Assembly: GCF_019204005.1 (NCBI RefSeq)
Contig: NZ_JAGSPA010000004.1
Location: forward strand, 186,001 to 250,000
DNA from: Pacificimonas pallii
Lineage (GTDB): Bacteria > Pseudomonadota > Alphaproteobacteria > Sphingomonadales > Sphingomonadaceae
Direction of reading: 5' to 3'
Length of the DNA stretch: 64,000 nt
Shown piece after piece: positions 56,591-64,000 of this stretch. The notes below the pieces were generated by a model. It made no database searches. It had not been told where the DNA came from and saw nothing but the letters and a program-made list of their open reading frames with translations. Made by a program: the position numbers and the translations under genes. Position 1 is the first letter of the stretch, and each line of letters starts with the position of its first letter.

Positions 56591-57280
56591 TCAGTCCCTC
56601 TCATCGAATGTGGCCAGATGTGCCGCGACATCTTCATAACTGAAGGCGATGACATCCGCACCGGCGCCGCGCAGGTCTTCGTCATGCCCGTCCAGGCAAT
56701 GCCCGCCGGCCGCCAGCCCGCAGACAAATGTTCCCGCGGCGCGGGCGGCGGTGACGCCAACGGGGGAATCCTCGATGACGAAGCAATCGGCAGGATCAGC
56801 GCCAAGTGCCGCCGCCGCATGCAGGTAAAGGTCGGGCGCGGGCTTGCCGCGCTCGACATGTTCCTTGCCGCTGAAGATCATGCCGCCGAAGTGCCCTGTC
56901 CGTGCGACATGGCCAAGATGGCGCAGGATCCAGTCCGTCGAACTTGATGAGGCGATGGCGCGGGGACGGGCGGATGGCAGCGCGTCGAGAAAGGCCAGTG
57001 CGCCCGGCACCGGGTCAAGGCCTGTGCCAAGAACGCGCGCGTCCTCGGCCCGGCGCAGGTCATGGAAACGGTCCGGAATGCTGCCGCCGATCCAGCCTTC
57101 CACCGCGCGGAAAAAATTCTCACCGGACAGACCCATGAAGGCCCGGATGGCCTGTTCGGTCGTCGTCGGCGTCCCAAGTTCAGTCAGCGCCTCGGCGAGC
57201 TGCTGGTTTCCGGCCAGTTCGCTTTCGATCAGCACACCATCGAAATCGAAGATGATTGGCCGGAGGTTAGACGCAGGCAT
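56591..57280 (-). CDS. HAD-IA family phosphatase (beta-phosphoglucomutase/GPH-like)
   Basis: 229 residues. Motif I IIFDFDGVLIESELAGN with nucleophile Asp, motif II ASSSSTDWILRHLG, motif III Lys in ERGKPAPDLYL, motif IV VIEDSPVGVTAARAAG. Helical cap domain at residues ~18-85. Acts on small phosphorylated metabolites; substrate unknown. Its start overlaps the YggS stop by 1 nt, giving a yggS-HAD-GST transcript. Confidence 0.9.
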   Translation of the reverse strand: MPASNLRPIIFDFDGVLIESELAGNQQLAEALTELGTPTTTEQAIRAFMGLSGENFFRAVEGWIGGSIPDRFHDLRRAEDARVLGTGLDPVPGALAFLDALPSARPRAIASSSSTDWILRHLGHVARTGHFGGMIFSGKEHVERGKPAPDLYLHAAAALGADPADCFVIEDSPVGVTAARAAGTFVCGLAAGGHCLDGHDEDLRGAGADVIAFSYEDVAAHLATFDERD

Positions 57281-57942
57281 CAGGTTCGCGCCCCAAAAAT
57301 AGCCGTACCGACCCGGACATGTGTCGCGCCGACCATGATCGCGGTTTCATAATCGGAGGACATCCCCATTGAGAGACCCGGCAGGCCGTGCCGCTCCGCC
57401 AGTTTCCGCATCAGCGCGAAATAGGGCGCGGCTTCGGTATCGGCCGGCGGAATGCACATCAGGCCGACAATCGGCAGGTCGTGCGCCCGGCACAGTTCCA
57501 GGAGGTCGGGCAGTCCGCCAGGAGGGCAGCCGCCCTTTTGCGGCTCGTCGCCAATATCCAGTTGCACGAAACAGTCCGGGCGCCTGCCTGTCTTCTTCAT
57601 GGCCTTGCCCAGTGCCTTCACCAGCGATGCGCGGTCGACGCTGTGGATGACATCGAACAGCCCGGCCGCATCTTCGGCCTTGTTGGACTGAAGCTGCCCG
57701 ATCATGTGCAGGCGCGTCTTTGGAAATTCCTTTCGCAGGCCCGGCCATTTTTCCGCGGCCTCCTGTACCCGGTTTTCGCCGAAGTCCCGCTGCCCCGCCG
57801 CCAGTACGGGCCGGATGTCGTCCGCCGCCATGGTTTTGGAGACGGCGATCAGCGTGACATCGCCCGCCTCGCGGCCTGCGATTCCGGCCGTGCGGGCGAT
57901 CGAGTCGCGGACCTTGTCGAGCGGAGCATGTTGAGTGGTCAT
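57280..57942 (-). CDS. YggS family PLP homeostasis protein
   Basis: 220 residues. PLP-binding protein of the alanine-racemase-like barrel fold without known catalysis; keeps pyridoxal phosphate in balance. PLP Lys in LIAVSKTMAADDIRP near residue 36. FGENRVQEAAEKWP, LHMIGQLQSNKAEDA, VDRASLVKALG and LSMGMSSDYETAIMVGATHVRVGTAIFG are diagnostic. First gene of a three-gene unit; its ATG is only 22 bp from the divergent ThiE-like start. Confidence 0.95.
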   Translation of the reverse strand: MTTQHAPLDKVRDSIARTAGIAGREAGDVTLIAVSKTMAADDIRPVLAAGQRDFGENRVQEAAEKWPGLRKEFPKTRLHMIGQLQSNKAEDAAGLFDVIHSVDRASLVKALGKAMKKTGRRPDCFVQLDIGDEPQKGGCPPGGLPDLLELCRAHDLPIVGLMCIPPADTEAAPYFALMRKLAERHGLPGLSMGMSSDYETAIMVGATHVRVGTAIFGART

Positions 57943-57964
57943 GCGCTCTCGCTAAAGGAGGATC

Positions 57965-58504
57965 ATGTTCCGCCGCAATCCCAGAAATCAGTGCCTGCCG
58001 GAATGCTGGCTGTTCACCGATGAAAAGCGGGGCGGCGACCCATGCGCCGCGATACGCCGCCTGCCGAGGGGCAGCGGTGTGATTTTCCGGCATTATGCAG
58101 ATCCCCGGCGTGAGCCGCTGGCCCGCCGCTGCGCGCGCATCGCCCGCCAGAAGGGGCATGTTTTTCTGGTGGCCGGAGATGAAAAACTGGCGCGGCGGGT
58201 GGGCGCGGACGGCACACACATGCCGGGTTTCGCGCGCATGGCGCGGCCTTTCACGGCGGCGGCGCACAACCGGACAGAGCTGATCAGGGCGGAGCGGGCC
58301 GGCGCGCGGCTGGTCTTTCTCTCACCGGTGTTCGCCACCCAAAGTCATCCAGACGGCAGGGCAATGGGTCGAACCGGCTTTGGCCGTCTGGCGCGCACGG
58401 CAAAGGTGCGTGTGGCGGCGCTCGGCGGCGTGACACCGCATCGGTACCGGTCGTTAAAACAGTGGGGCGCCGCGGGGTGGGGCGCAATTTCGGCCCTCAG
58501 TTAG
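57965..58504 (+). CDS. ThiE/TenI-like thiamine phosphate synthase family protein
   Basis: 179 residues, shorter than ThiE (~210). The C-terminal half of the barrel is recognisable: RRVGADGTHMPGF, GARLVFLSPVFATQSHPDG, and VRVAALGGVTPHRYRSL with GAAGWGAIS. The N-terminal diphosphate/pyrimidine residues (QxRxK) are not obvious, with GVIFRHYAD in that place, so catalysis of thiamine-phosphate formation is doubtful; a TenI-like role is possible. AAAGGAGG precedes the ATG closely, a very strong ribosome-binding site. It overlaps the following convergent gene by 4 nt. Confidence 0.75.
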   Translation: MFRRNPRNQCLPECWLFTDEKRGGDPCAAIRRLPRGSGVIFRHYADPRREPLARRCARIARQKGHVFLVAGDEKLARRVGADGTHMPGFARMARPFTAAAHNRTELIRAERAGARLVFLSPVFATQSHPDGRAMGRTGFGRLARTAKVRVAALGGVTPHRYRSLKQWGAAGWGAISALS

Positions 58505-59211
58505 AAACTGAACGACGTCCCGAGGTATACCGTACCGGATTCTTCGGCGGTGTCCTCATCAAGGTTCACGAAATCGCGGCCATAGGCCTCCGGATGCAGG
58601 CGGTCATAGCGCACGCCGCCGCGTACCGACAGGCGCGGGCTGAGCGAATAGGCGCCGCCCAGTTCGACATGTTCAGCCTCGCCGAGGCCGTTCGGCAGGA
58701 TACGGCTTGCGTCGGCAGGTGCGGTTGCCCCGGCCTCGACACCCGCACGCCAGCGCTTGCCCGCATAGGCAAAGCCGACTTCCGTACCCTGGCGTTCGAC
58801 ACCGAGTGTCCGGTCATTTTCCTTCACGACACCGCCTGACAGGCTGAAGCCGCGATAGCCGACGTCCAGTTTCGCCTCGACCTCAATAGGTGCCCGTGCC
58901 GTGCGTGCACGAGCTGCCGTCACCTCTGACGGTGCGGGCTTCACCGTATCACGAACGACACGGCCCGTGACACCGACGCTGACACCGCGCTTCTTTTCCT
59001 TCGCGCCAGAGGGCGTGAAGGAAAAGCGGCTCTCGCTTTCGGTCAGGCTGGTATTGCCATTGCCCGACGGCGTGAAACTGCCAAGGGTGCCGGTCACGGG
59101 GCGATCCGTACCCGCCCTGTCCTGGGCCATGACGGGCATCGCGAGCGCAAGGCTCATCGCGCTTAGAAGCGCTGCGGCCTTCAGGGGCGCGATGGCGATT
59201 TTCCTACCCAT
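58501..59211 (-). CDS. Exported outer-membrane beta-barrel-like protein
   Basis: 236 residues. Signal peptide ends PVMAQDRAG. Residues ~30-110 are low-complexity with Lys/Arg and Thr (AKEKKRGVSVGVTGRVV). From ~115 onward alternating hydrophobic strands (LDVGYRGFSLSGGVVKEN, EVGFAYAGKRWRAGVEAG, AYSLSPRLSVRGGVRYDR) end in VYLGTSFSF, a C-terminal Phe typical of outer-membrane barrels. Only about eight strands fit. Function unknown. Confidence 0.75.
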   Translation of the reverse strand: MGRKIAIAPLKAAALLSAMSLALAMPVMAQDRAGTDRPVTGTLGSFTPSGNGNTSLTESESRFSFTPSGAKEKKRGVSVGVTGRVVRDTVKPAPSEVTAARARTARAPIEVEAKLDVGYRGFSLSGGVVKENDRTLGVERQGTEVGFAYAGKRWRAGVEAGATAPADASRILPNGLGEAEHVELGGAYSLSPRLSVRGGVRYDRLHPEAYGRDFVNLDEDTAEESGTVYLGTSFSF

Positions 59212-59466
59212 GACAATATTGCCGTCTCGGCGCGTTCCCCTGTTTCACTTCGACTCATCAGGTCTCGTTACGAGGCACAATGCCCGAAACCCACGAAATA
59301 TCCGAATCAAAATTATCGGATACACTGGCGATGGCCCCTTTTGTCCATTGTCTGTGGCAGTCTGGTGACAGGCCTGTCAGTTTACGAGGGGGGCTAGGCG
59401 TCTTTTGCGTAGCTGCCTATAGACGTCCTGGATATCCAACACCGAATTGCCGAGGTAGGTCTTCAC

Positions 59467-59895
59467 ATGAATTTTGTCCGTCCGCTTCTTCTGACCGCCA
59501 TTGGCCTTGCTTTGGCCGCGTGCAGCCGTGGGGGCGAGACACCGCGCGCCGACATCGCCGCTGCGCAGACGACCACCATTGGCGTCAATGCCTTCCTGTG
59601 GCGCGCAAGCCTGGAAACATTGTCGTTCATGCCGATGGCGCAGGTCGATTCGACCGGCGGCGTGATCGTGACCGATTGGTATACCAACCCGCAAGTGTCC
59701 GAAGAGCGCGTGAAAGTGACCGTCTATATTCTGGATCAGATGCTGCGTGCCGATGGCCTGCGCGTCGCCGCGGTCCGCCAGCAGAACAGCAATGGCAATT
59801 GGGTCGATGTGCCGGTGCGCGCCGGTACGGTGCAAAAGCTGGAAGAAACGATCCTGACCCGCGCGCGTGACATACGCCGTTCGCAGATCGGCTAG
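59467..59895 (+). CDS. DUF3576 family lipoprotein
   Basis: 142 residues. Lipobox LAAC at residues ~17-20, so a membrane-anchored lipoprotein. The DUF3576 core is clear: [43 protein letters not shown]. Function unknown; in alphaproteobacteria it is regularly found directly upstream of leuS, as here, where its stop overlaps the leuS GTG (TAGTG). Preceded by a 255-bp gap in which I see no other gene. Confidence 0.92.
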   Translation: MNFVRPLLLTAIGLALAACSRGGETPRADIAAAQTTTIGVNAFLWRASLETLSFMPMAQVDSTGGVIVTDWYTNPQVSEERVKVTVYILDQMLRADGLRVAAVRQQNSNGNWVDVPVRAGTVQKLEETILTRARDIRRSQIG

Positions 59896-62417
59896 TGCCC
59901 GATTCCATGAGTGCGAAGTTCGATGCCGCCGCCGCCGAGGCGCGCTGGCAGGGGGAATGGGATGCGCGCGGCACGTTCGTCGCCGACAGTGCGTCTGAAA
60001 AGCCGAAACGCTACGTCCTTGAGATGTTCCCTTATCCCTCCGGGCGCATCCACATGGGTCACGTCCGCAATTATGCGATGGGCGACGTCATCGCGCGCCA
60101 GCGCAGGATGGCGGGCGACGAGGTGCTGCACCCGATGGGCTGGGACGCCTTTGGCATGCCGGCGGAAAATGCCGCCATGGAGCGCGGCGTGCATCCGGAA
60201 GGCTGGACGCGCGGCAACATCGCCGCAATGCGCGCGCAACTGAAAACGCTGGGTTTCGCGATCGACTGGAGCCGCGAATTCGCGACCTGCGATGCCAGCT
60301 ATTATGGTCATGAACAGGCGCTGTTCCTGAAATTTCACCAGGCTGGCCTGATCGAGCGGCGCGAGGCCTATGTGAACTGGGACCCGGTCGATATGACCGT
60401 CCTTGCCAATGAGCAGGTCATCGATGGCAAGGGCTGGCGCTCCGGCGCGGATGTCGAGCGCAAGAAGATGGCACAGTGGTTCCTGAAAATCACCGACTTT
60501 GCCGACGATCTGCTGGACGGTCTCGAAGGGCTGGAAAACTGGCCCGACAAGGTGCGCACCATGCAGGCAAACTGGATTGGCCGCTCGCAGGGGCTGAGGT
60601 TCAGCTTTGCGATTGAGGGTCGCGAAGACCGGCTGAGCGTTTACACGACCCGCCCGGACACGCTGTTCGGCGCGAGCTTCGCCGCCATCGCCGCGGATCA
60701 CCCGCTGGCGTCCGAGCTGGCCGGGACCGATGCCGGTATTGCGGCGTTTATCGACAGTTGCCGCGCGACAGGCACAACCGAGGCGGAGCTGGAAACGGCG
60801 GAAAAGCGCGGCTACGACACCGGCCTGCGCGTCGTGCATCCGCTGGATGACGGCATGACGCTACCTGTCTTCATCGCGAATTTCGTGCTGATGGAATATG
60901 GCACGGGCGCGGTTTTCGGTTGCCCGGCGCACGACCAGCGTGATCTCGATTTTGCGCGGAAATACGCACTCCCCGTGCCGCGCGTCGTCGCGCCGGAGGG
61001 TGAGGCCGGCGAGGGCATTCAGGACGAGGCCTATACGGGGCCCGGCAAGCTGGTGAATTCCGGCTGGCTGACCGGTATGGAGGTCGAGGGCGCCATCGCC
61101 GCCGTCATCGAAAAGGCCCAAAGCGAGGGCTGGGGCGAGGGGACGGTGCAATATCGTCTGCGCGACTGGGGCATCAGCCGCCAGCGTTATTGGGGTACGC
61201 CGATTCCCTTCGTGCACTGCCCCGCCTGCGGCGTCGTGCCGGTTCCCGAAGATCAATTGCCGATCGAGCTGCCGAAGGACGTGAATTTCGACAGGCCCGG
61301 CAACCCGCTGCTGCGTCACCCGACGTGGAAGGACACGAACTGTCCCAAATGCGGCGAGGCGGCGGAACGCGAGACCGACACGCTCGATACATTCGCGGAT
61401 TCCAGCTGGTATTTCCTGCGCTTCGCCAGCCAGCCGGACGACACGGCCTTCTATCCCGCGGAAATCGCCAAATGGCTGCCCGTCGACCAGTATATCGGCG
61501 GCGTCGAGCACGCGATCCTGCACCTGCTCTACGCCCGCTTCTGGACGCGCGCGCTAAACCATATCGGCATGGTCGACGTGAAAGAGCCGTTCAAACAGCT
61601 GTTCACGCAGGGCATGGTCACGCACGAGACCTACCGGTCTGACGATGGTCGCTGGGTCGAGCCGACATCCGTTGAGAAGCGCGGCGGCGCCCTTTTCGAA
61701 CGGGGCACCGGCGCCGCGATCACAGCCGGCCGCATCGAAAAGATGTCGAAGTCCAAGAAAAACACGGTCGACCCCGAACCCATCATCGAACGCTATGGCG
61801 CGGACGCTGTACGCTGGTTCGTGCTGTCCGACTCGCCGCCCGAGCGCGACCTCGAATGGTCCGATGCGGGCATTGAGGGTGCCAATCGCTTCGTCCAGCG
61901 CCTGTGGAAACTGGTCGGCAAGGCGGGCGAGGGCGACGGCGATGACGAGGCCCTGACCCGCAATGTCCACAAGGCCATTCAGGGCATCACTGAAGACATT
62001 GACGCCCTGCGCTTCAACAAGATGGTCGCGCGCTGCTATGAATTGACCGGGGCCATCGAGAAGGCGAAACCCAGCGCCGCGCGTGCCGAGGCGATCCGGA
62101 CCCTCGTCCTCTTGGCCGCGCCCGCCATGCCGCACATCGCCGAGGAAGCCTGGTCGATCCTGGGCGGCGAAGGCCTTGCCGCCGACACGGCCTGGCCCGT
62201 CGCCGACCCCGCGATGCTGGTCGAGGACAGTGTGACCATCGCCGTTCAGATGAACGGCAAGCTGAAGGACACGCTCGACATCCCCAGGGGCCTGCCGCGC
62301 GAGGAGGTGGAGGCCGCGGTCATGGCGCGCGAAAAGGTCGCCGCGGCGCTCGCCGGCAAGACGCTGCGGAAAGTCATCGTCGTTCCCGACCGTCTCGTGA
62401 ATCTGGTGGTCGGATGA
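59895..62417 (+). CDS. leuS: Leucyl-tRNA synthetase
   Basis: 840 residues. Class I synthetase: HIGH-type motif [19 protein letters not shown], the editing domain with [12 protein letters not shown] and the inserted zinc-type domain with [10 protein letters not shown] and CPKCGEA, then KMSKS in [13 protein letters not shown], followed by the anticodon and C-terminal domains. GTG 59895 overlaps the upstream stop; ATG 59907 is the alternative. Its activity feeds the charged tRNA-Leu pool sensed by the leuA leader. Followed by lptE (ATGA overlap). Confidence 0.98.
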   Translation: MPDSMSAKFDAAAAEARWQGEWDARGTFVADSASEKPKRYVLEMFPYPSGRIHMGHVRNYAMGDVIARQRRMAGDEVLHPMGWDAFGMPAENAAMERGVHPEGWTRGNIAAMRAQLKTLGFAIDWSREFATCDASYYGHEQALFLKFHQAGLIERREAYVNWDPVDMTVLANEQVIDGKGWRSGADVERKKMAQWFLKITDFADDLLDGLEGLENWPDKVRTMQANWIGRSQGLRFSFAIEGREDRLSVYTTRPDTLFGASFAAIAADHPLASELAGTDAGIAAFIDSCRATGTTEAELETAEKRGYDTGLRVVHPLDDGMTLPVFIANFVLMEYGTGAVFGCPAHDQRDLDFARKYALPVPRVVAPEGEAGEGIQDEAYTGPGKLVNSGWLTGMEVEGAIAAVIEKAQSEGWGEGTVQYRLRDWGISRQRYWGTPIPFVHCPACGVVPVPEDQLPIELPKDVNFDRPGNPLLRHPTWKDTNCPKCGEAAERETDTLDTFADSSWYFLRFASQPDDTAFYPAEIAKWLPVDQYIGGVEHAILHLLYARFWTRALNHIGMVDVKEPFKQLFTQGMVTHETYRSDDGRWVEPTSVEKRGGALFERGTGAAITAGRIEKMSKSKKNTVDPEPIIERYGADAVRWFVLSDSPPERDLEWSDAGIEGANRFVQRLWKLVGKAGEGDGDDEALTRNVHKAIQGITEDIDALRFNKMVARCYELTGAIEKAKPSAARAEAIRTLVLLAAPAMPHIAEEAWSILGGEGLAADTAWPVADPAMLVEDSVTIAVQMNGKLKDTLDIPRGLPREEVEAAVMAREKVAAALAGKTLRKVIVVPDRLVNLVVG

Positions 62418-62905
62418 CCCGCCGCGCGCTTTTGATCGCCGTCACGGCATTGTCGCTTGGCGGGTGCCAGCTGGCACCCGTTTATGGCGGCGGCGGCAAT
62501 AGCGCGGCGGCGCAGACGCTGAACAGCATCAGCGTGTCATCCATTCCTGACCGTCCCGGCTATCTGGTACGGCAGGCGCTGCTCGACCGGATGACGGGCG
62601 AGGGGGACACGCGCTACCGGCTGGATGTCGCGCTTGACGACGAGATTAGCGGCCTTGGCATTCGCGGCGATGATTCCATCACGCGCGAACGGCGAACGCT
62701 GCGCGCGCGTTATCAGCTGATCGACCAGGTCACGGGCAATACGCTGATCGATGAGACGGTGCGGACGGACAGCGGCATCGACGTCGTCAGTTCCGATTAT
62801 GCCGTCGTCGCGGCGGAACAGGACGCGCTTGAGCGTCTGTCGGAAGATATTGCCAGCCAGATTACCGCGCGCATCGCCAGCTTCGCGGCATCGCGGGACC
62901 GGTGA
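62414..62905 (+). CDS. lptE: LPS-assembly lipoprotein LptE
   Basis: 163 residues. Lipobox LGGC near residue 18 followed by [10 protein letters not shown], the LptE hallmark. Residues [21 protein letters not shown] and [16 protein letters not shown] match the family's small beta-alpha fold. LptE is the plug of the LptD pore that inserts LPS, so the organism has an LptD-type outer-membrane system; sphingomonads load it with glycosphingolipid and some with LPS. Overlaps leuS (4 nt) and holA (4 nt). Confidence 0.92.
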   Translation: MTRRALLIAVTALSLGGCQLAPVYGGGGNSAAAQTLNSISVSSIPDRPGYLVRQALLDRMTGEGDTRYRLDVALDDEISGLGIRGDDSITRERRTLRARYQLIDQVTGNTLIDETVRTDSGIDVVSSDYAVVAAEQDALERLSEDIASQITARIASFAASRDR

Positions 62906-63972
62906 AGGCCGACAAACGCCCCGCCATCGACGCGGCCATGGCGGCCGCCATGGCCAATGGCTCCGCGCAGACGCGCATCTGGCTGTTTTATGGACAGGAC
63001 GAGGCGGGCGCGAAGTCCGCCGCCGACCGGCTGACCGCGGCACTGATCGGTGGTGACCCCATGGCCCGCACCGACTTCACATCCGCCGAACTGAAGGACG
63101 ATCCGTCACGGTTGGCGGCGGAGGCCGCGGCGATTTCCATGTTCGGCGGCAACAGGACGATCCGTGTCGACCAGGTGTCCGAGGCCCCCGGATCGAACAT
63201 CCGCGCCGCTGTCGAGGCGCTGCTGCAGGCGCCAGAGGCGGGCAATCCGGTGATCCTGTCCGGCGGCGATATCAAGGCGACCTCGGCGCTGGTGAAAATG
63301 ATCGGCGGCAGCGATCTGGGCGCGGCGCTCAGATTCTGGCAGCCGAATGCGCGTGATGCCGCTCAGCTGGCGCAGGAATTATGCGCGGCGGCGGGTTTGC
63401 AGCCCGACCGGGCCGTACAGCAGGCAATGGCGCAGATGATCGTCGCCAATCGTGCCATTGCCGAGCGGGAGATCGAGAAATTCGCGCTCTATCTGGATGC
63501 GTCCGCGGACGATCCAAAGGCGCTGAATGAAGATGTCATGGACCTGTTGGGGGCGGCGTTTTCAGAGGGCGATTTTTCGGCGCTCACCATGGCGGTGGCG
63601 GGCGGCAACCCGGATGCGGCGGCACGTGAACATGCGCGGCTGCTGCATGATGGCAAGGTGAGCGTCGCGCAGCTTCGCGCGGTACAGCGCCGCTTTTCCC
63701 AGCTGGTGTCGCTGGCGCGCGGCACGGCGGCGGGGCAAAGCGCAGAAGCGGTGATCGAGGCCGAGGGCCGACGTATCTTCTGGAAGGAGAAGGCCGCCCT
63801 GACGCGGGAGCTGAAGCTGTGGAATGCCCGCGACGCCGAAACCGCGCTCGGCCGGCTATCGGAGGCGGAAGTGAAGTTCAAGTCCAGCGGGACGGCGGAT
63901 GGCGACCTGCTGACCGCGGACATATTTCTGACACTCGCCCGCCGTGCGCAGGCGCGTGGGCGGCGGATCTAA
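62902..63972 (+). CDS. holA: DNA polymerase III subunit delta
   Basis: 356 residues from GTG 62902 overlapping the lptE stop. Clamp-loader subunit that opens the beta ring. TRIWLFYGQDEAGAKSAADR is the N-terminal start of domain I; the degenerate P-loop and absence of ATP binding are normal for delta. MIVANRAIAEREIEKFALYL and the C-terminal collar (KVSVAQLRAVQRRFSQL, FWKEKAALTRELKLW) are typical. leuS-lptE-holA is a conserved alphaproteobacterial order. The 28 bp after it to the window end hold nothing recognisable. Confidence 0.95.
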   Translation: MKADKRPAIDAAMAAAMANGSAQTRIWLFYGQDEAGAKSAADRLTAALIGGDPMARTDFTSAELKDDPSRLAAEAAAISMFGGNRTIRVDQVSEAPGSNIRAAVEALLQAPEAGNPVILSGGDIKATSALVKMIGGSDLGAALRFWQPNARDAAQLAQELCAAAGLQPDRAVQQAMAQMIVANRAIAEREIEKFALYLDASADDPKALNEDVMDLLGAAFSEGDFSALTMAVAGGNPDAAAREHARLLHDGKVSVAQLRAVQRRFSQLVSLARGTAAGQSAEAVIEAEGRRIFWKEKAALTRELKLWNARDAETALGRLSEAEVKFKSSGTADGDLLTADIFLTLARRAQARGRRI

Positions 63973-64000
63973 GGCTTCACGCGGTTCAGCCCGGATGCGT

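Overview
The window is about 63 % GC, gene-dense chromosomal DNA from an alphaproteobacterium, most likely a sphingomonad (Sphingomonadales). The evidence is CtrA, C4-pathway heme synthesis (5-aminolevulinate synthase plus hemB), the F1 ATP synthase order delta-alpha-gamma-beta-epsilon without the Fo genes, the leuS-lptE-holA string, several S9 peptidases, a TonB-dependent receptor and intergenic palindromes starting TCATCCCGG. I see no rRNA, tRNA, CRISPR array, insertion sequence or phage gene.

Layout. 1-4.6 kb: end of a HisKA_2-type kinase homologue, a TelA pair and a secreted S9 peptidase. 4.8-9.7 kb: a CoxL-like molybdenum hydroxylase subunit without its partners, an epimerase, a zinc finger, a coiled-coil protein and ruvB. 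9.8-13.3 kb: an M20 hydrolase, an EamA exporter and a threonine aldolase. 13.3-15.7 kb: a FliI-like protein that has lost its ATPase residues, with a small partner, divergent from ctrA and separated from it by CtrA-type boxes. 15.7-18 kb: a PEP mutase-family enzyme, ada and a BLUF photoreceptor. 18.2-22.2 kb: leuA behind a leucine-rich leader peptide, then a propeller-only protein and a membrane protein. 22.3-25.8 kb: rpsD and an S9 peptidase, flanked by two paralogous small secreted cysteine proteins.

25.9-29 kb is the housekeeping run rpiB-glyA-nrdR-trmJ. 29.2-35.3 kb holds a DUF5694-like protein, hemA with a readable promoter and iron-box-like palindrome, a CoA hydrolase, a thioesterase, murI, a GNAT enzyme and hemB. 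35.4-43.8 kb: a UdgX fusion, a DUF805 protein, an operon of a POT peptide transporter with two amidohydrolases (one lacking metal ligands), and a TonB receptor. 43.9-46.9 kb: a nitroreductase, an Ala-rich exported protein, a YtrA-type regulator and an exported MsrB/MsrA pair. 47.1-51.9 kb: atpHAGDC. 51.9-56 kb: an O-antigen ligase-like protein, a GT2-GtrA fusion and a GT-C transferase. 56-64 kb: GST, HAD phosphatase, YggS, a ThiE-like protein, an outer-membrane protein, a DUF3576 lipoprotein, then leuS-lptE-holA.

The points most worth a second look are the inactive FliI homologue next to ctrA, the leu leader/attenuator, the hemA promoter and odd start region, the active/inactive amidohydrolase pair with its peptide transporter, the catalytic-domain-less S9-like propeller, and the paralogous small cysteine proteins. 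Starts were moved from the longest frame where family alignment, overlap or a ribosome-binding site favoured a shorter one.
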